Source of the DNA: Flavobacterium geliluteum
Lineage (GTDB): Bacteria > Bacteroidota > Bacteroidia > Flavobacteriales > Flavobacteriaceae
NCBI RefSeq assembly: GCF_017948595.1
Contig: NZ_JAGFBV010000005.1
Location: forward strand, 1 to 64,000
DNA: 64,000 nt
Direction: 5' to 3'
Shown: one piece after another, positions 61,220 through 64,000 of the stretch
Numbering within the stretch: position 1 is the first letter of the stretch
How the letters are laid out: each line of letters begins with the position of its first letter
The notes under the pieces: generated by a model
What the model was told of the DNA's origin: nothing
What the model saw: the letters and a program-made list of their open reading frames with translations, nothing else
The model's database searches: none
Made by a program: the position numbers and the translations under genes

Positions 61220-62512
61220 CTACTGAACTCTATAATCAAAAAAGCGAATTGGTTTTCGGCTCATAGGATTAAAAACCAGCGGATTTAAAGTTTCTTTTGG
61301 AGCAAATTCTATTTTGGGCGTTACTCGTAATTTGGCTCTAAAATGGTCTTTGATTTCGTTGAGTAATTCCGGTGATTGATTTTTTGAGGCAATTTTTATC
61401 AGAATTTCATCGGTACCTAAATCGTTGGTAAAAATTTCGATAATATGATTTTCGATCGCATCAAAATCAGTCAGAACATCATTCATCGCTGGCGGATAAA
61501 GAGTTGTTCCTTTGTATTTTATCATTTGCTTTTTACGACCAATAACGGGTCCTACACGTACGGTGTTTCTTCCACAGGCACAAGGACTGTTGTGTAATTG
61601 TACAACATCACCCGTCTTGAAACGCAACAGCGGCATGGCTTCAATTCCTAAGGTCGTAAAGGTCAATTCGCCAGCTTCACCGTCTTTTACGGGATTATTA
61701 TTTTCATCCAAAACTTCGATAATGATTAATTCAGGATGGTGATGTCCTCCGTTTTCATGTTCACATTCGGTAAAAGCGGTACTCATTTCTGTCGAGGCAT
61801 AAGTCGAAAATAACTTAATATTCCATTTGTCCGTGATTTTTTTAGACAAAGTATTCATCGTAAAATCCTGACTTCTAAGTGATTCTCCGATGCAAATCGC
61901 TCCTTTTATACTCGAATTGTTGTAATCAATTCCGTGTACTTCTGCATATTCAATCAATTTTAATAAAAAAGAAGGAACGGTAATCAAGTACGAGGGTTTG
62001 TATTTTAAAATAGAATCCCATTGCAATTCTGGAATTCCTGCGCCCACGCGAATGACACCCACTTTTAGTTTTCGTAACCCCAGAAAATAGGCCAAACCCG
62101 CCATAAATTTTCTATCAATTGTCGTCATCAATTGCACAACATCACCTTCTGTAATTCCTGCACAGGCAAACGAAATGGCTTCGTTATAGGCCAATCTGTC
62201 TAAATCAGAATCGGTTAAACCAAAGGTTACAGGATCGCCCAAAGTGCCGGAAGTAGAGGAATAATCGATAATTTTGTGTTGCGGAACACAAACAAAATCA
62301 TCGTTGTATTGCTGTAAATCTTCTTTTGTTGTGACAGGCAAAAGTTGTAAATCTTCGATAGTTTTGATACGCGAAATATCAATATTTTTTTCGGCAAAAA
62401 GCCTTTTGTAAAAAGGAGAATATTGACCTATATATTCTAAAAGCCCGACTAATTTTTGCTCTTGAAAAATTTTAATTTGTTCTAAAGAATCCTTTTCTAT
62501 TGGTGGAATCAT
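61220..62512 (-). CDS. Phenylacetate-CoA-ligase-like adenylating enzyme
   Basis: The 430-residue protein has the P-loop DYSSTSGTLGDPVTFGLTD, the ANL segment STYASTEMSTAFTECEHENG (possible zinc-binding His/Cys close by), FKTGDVVQLH and CACGRNTVRVGPVIGR. It activates an acid as acyl-AMP and likely passes it to CoA or a carrier. It overlaps the acyltransferase gene upstream by 4 bp, so the two proteins likely act together. In flavobacteria such pairs occur in the flexirubin (aryl polyene-resorcinol) gene cluster, which is a plausible setting. Confidence 0.85.
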   Translation of the reverse strand: MIPPIEKDSLEQIKIFQEQKLVGLLEYIGQYSPFYKRLFAEKNIDISRIKTIEDLQLLPVTTKEDLQQYNDDFVCVPQHKIIDYSSTSGTLGDPVTFGLTDSDLDRLAYNEAISFACAGITEGDVVQLMTTIDRKFMAGLAYFLGLRKLKVGVIRVGAGIPELQWDSILKYKPSYLITVPSFLLKLIEYAEVHGIDYNNSSIKGAICIGESLRSQDFTMNTLSKKITDKWNIKLFSTYASTEMSTAFTECEHENGGHHHPELIIIEVLDENNNPVKDGEAGELTFTTLGIEAMPLLRFKTGDVVQLHNSPCACGRNTVRVGPVIGRKKQMIKYKGTTLYPPAMNDVLTDFDAIENHIIEIFTNDLGTDEILIKIASKNQSPELLNEIKDHFRAKLRVTPKIEFAPKETLNPLVFNPMSRKPIRFFDYRVQ

Positions 62513-64000
62513 TTTAATTTTCTTTTGATTTTTTCTAAATATTCTTCAATTGCTTTTTTCTCAGGAGCAGTTGTAATTTCTTTGGTCAGTGCTTTTTCAA
62601 AATGGTTTTGAGCGAGCCTGTATTCTTTTTTTCGATAAAAATACAATCCTGCTTTGTAATACACAACCCAATAATCAGGGTTTAGCGATTGGTAATCCTT
62701 TATAAATTGAGTTGTGATTTCGGTTTTATTTTCCAAAAATACATCTATTTTGTGGTCTTCAATTTTAAATTTTTGATAGTTTTGAAAAGCGCTAGTTTCA
62801 ATAAAAGGATCTCTGGCAATATTCAGGCTTTCTTGTTCATAAGAAACAACACGTCTGTTTTTTTTCTCATTAAAAACACTATCTAAATTATAACATACAA
62901 ATTCCCCTAATTGATACGGATTTGCAGAAACCCAGACCAATTTTTCTTTAGGTTTAAAAATAACTCCGTGGTGCGCAATCAATTGATTTAAAGATTTTTC
63001 GTTGCCATATCCTAATTTTATATTTTTTAAACCATCTGTATTTCTAAGTATTTTTGAGGCAATTTCAGGATTGATTTTTGGGTTTTCTGTAAAAAGTTCC
63101 TGCATTCTGTCGTAACGATATTGAGAATGACTATTGGCAATTTGCGACCTATTGCGCGGGTCATTTTTAAAGGCATCTCCTTGGAAATGATTAGAACAGA
63201 TGAGTTGATTGGAGTTAGGAACAGCAACAACATCCATTTTTTCTGGCGAAACTTCGATAAGAACGGCTTTATTATCTTGAGCACTTCCTACCATGATTGA
63301 TTCGGAGACAAAGACTTTTCTATTTTTGGCAATGGCGACTGCTTCCTCTATATTTTTAGCATGTTGCAAAATTTCCCGGGTTAAAATCGAAATGGGTGTT
63401 TTGGCAATCAGTGGGATTTTAGATTTTCCGGCATTAATAGTGATCGTCAAACCTTCTTTGTTCATGCCCGAAACAGCTCCAATCATACCAGGCCAGGTGA
63501 CCATCATAAACGGATGTCCTTCTTTGGGATGTATAAAAGCGATTATTTTATTTTCGGCGAAAGCATCGTTTACATAAAAATCAAAATTACGTCCGAGGAT
63601 TAAATTTCCATCTTCTGATTTTTCGCCCCAAGCCGCAAAAGAAGAGCAACCAACCAGCGACAGGTCTTGCAAGGCGTGACCAATATCATGAGCGCCGTGC
63701 AAGTACAAACTTCTAAGATATTGTGGTGCAATATTGTCAAATGTGTGCGAAGTAAATTGCGAAACGCCATATATTTCCGTTTGATATTCATCAGAAACAT
63801 TTAGATATAGTTTTCTATTGTACCATTTCAGAAAATTACGAAGCAGATTTTGTTTGAATTTTGAAGGAACCATATCTTCAATTCTGGAAAAAAAAATTTC
63901 TTCCTGCTTTTTTAACAGCGAGTCTGTCAAAGCTCCGGTTGTGAGTCCAATTTGAAGCGGGTCACCTTCGACATACAATTCCCAAAGGCCTTGTTTGTTT
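62509..64000 (-). CDS. C45-type autoproteolytic acyltransferase/hydrolase with TPR-like tail (5' end outside window)
   Basis: The frame is open through the right edge, so the true start is beyond 64000. The visible part reads KQGLWELYVEGDPLQIGLTT, a conserved entry segment of this family, so at least 497 residues are present. The nucleophile is probably the Cys in SLVGCSSFAAWGE, exposed by self-cleavage before it (Ntn-hydrolase fold). GRNFDFYVND and TWPGMIGAVSGMNKEGLTIT are family features (acyl-CoA:6-aminopenicillanic-acid acyltransferase / choloylglycine hydrolase group). The last ~100 residues form a TPR-like region. The neighbouring ligase may supply its acyl group. Confidence 0.82.
   Translation of the reverse strand, partial: NKQGLWELYVEGDPLQIGLTTGALTDSLLKKQEEIFFSRIEDMVPSKFKQNLLRNFLKWYNRKLYLNVSDEYQTEIYGVSQFTSHTFDNIAPQYLRSLYLHGAHDIGHALQDLSLVGCSSFAAWGEKSEDGNLILGRNFDFYVNDAFAENKIIAFIHPKEGHPFMMVTWPGMIGAVSGMNKEGLTITINAGKSKIPLIAKTPISILTREILQHAKNIEEAVAIAKNRKVFVSESIMVGSAQDNKAVLIEVSPEKMDVVAVPNSNQLICSNHFQGDAFKNDPRNRSQIANSHSQYRYDRMQELFTENPKINPEIASKILRNTDGLKNIKLGYGNEKSLNQLIAHHGVIFKPKEKLVWVSANPYQLGEFVCYNLDSVFNEKKNRRVVSYEQESLNIARDPFIETSAFQNYQKFKIEDHKIDVFLENKTEITTQFIKDYQSLNPDYWVVYYKAGLYFYRKKEYRLAQNHFEKALTKEITTAPEKKAIEEYLEKIKRKLK

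Noticed and set aside
62509..63978. Treating 63978 as the true start of the acyltransferase
   Set aside because: The codon is an internal TTG within the conserved GLWELYVEGDP segment, and the frame stays open to the edge, so the gene is truncated by the window.

Overview
The window looks like the chromosome of a Flavobacterium (Bacteroidota). It is AT-rich, and its promoters carry the Bacteroidota -7 box TAnnTTTG rather than an E. coli -10 box. Several genes start with TTG. Two components tie it to gliding and type IX secretion: a SprE/PorW-type lipoprotein and a cellulase with a T9SS C-terminal sorting domain. Many genes are flavobacterial DUF families (DUF6909, DUF6341, DUF6427, DUF5687, DUF6168, DUF4292). 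The layout around sprE and the ATP synthase resembles what I remember of F. johnsoniae. That is recall, not a search.

Layout. 1-7.6 kb: the start of an IS1595-type transposase at the left edge, a secreted GH8 glucanase, tatA, a shortened M23-like membrane protein, a GH3-type adenylating enzyme, a DUF6909 protein, a Wzz-like protein and a lipoprotein. 7.7-22.8 kb: a surface-polysaccharide locus with a flippase, two Wzy/WaaL-like membrane proteins, four glycosyltransferases, a UDP-glucuronate decarboxylase, a priming sugar-phosphate transferase, wecB, a 2OG-Fe(II) oxygenase and a CapK-like ligase. An ORF6N protein and a C10 cysteine protease lie among them. 22.9-29.4 kb: housekeeping genes (purD, upp, a GT9 heptosyltransferase-like gene, a ferredoxin-type reductase). 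29.5-35.5 kb: an ABC exporter pair, sprE, a bactofilin, and the AtpZ/I-like and DUF6168 genes that lead into the ATP synthase. 35.6-40.7 kb: atpB-E-F-H-A-G. atpD and atpC are absent from the window.

40.7-49.8 kb is the most unusual part. A GNAT gene and a six-gene operon are bracketed by two copies of one structured repeat element. The operon encodes a soluble coiled-coil protein, a two-TM coiled-coil protein, a membrane-anchored solute-binding protein fused to an OmpA domain, a NitT/TauT-type permease, its ATPase, and a CbxX/CfxQ AAA ATPase. The repeat element is a hairpin followed by copies of GGG-N8/9-AGCT-N8/9-CCC: ten copies on the left and two on the right. I cannot name this system from memory, and it is my best candidate for an undescribed one.

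49.8-59.9 kb: envelope and housekeeping genes (a second flippase, dut, a sugar nucleotidyltransferase, a TPR protein, a DUF4292 lipoprotein, an EnvC-like protein, rbfA, a LolC/E-like permease, a MATE transporter). 59.9-64 kb: two dispersed-type inverted repeats, dusB, and a CoA-ligase/acyltransferase pair that runs off the right edge and may begin a flexirubin-type pigment cluster.

Several coding starts given here are shorter than the longest open frame, because a -7 promoter box overlaps the longer start or because the shorter start restores a signal peptide. I saw no rRNA, tRNA or CRISPR array.
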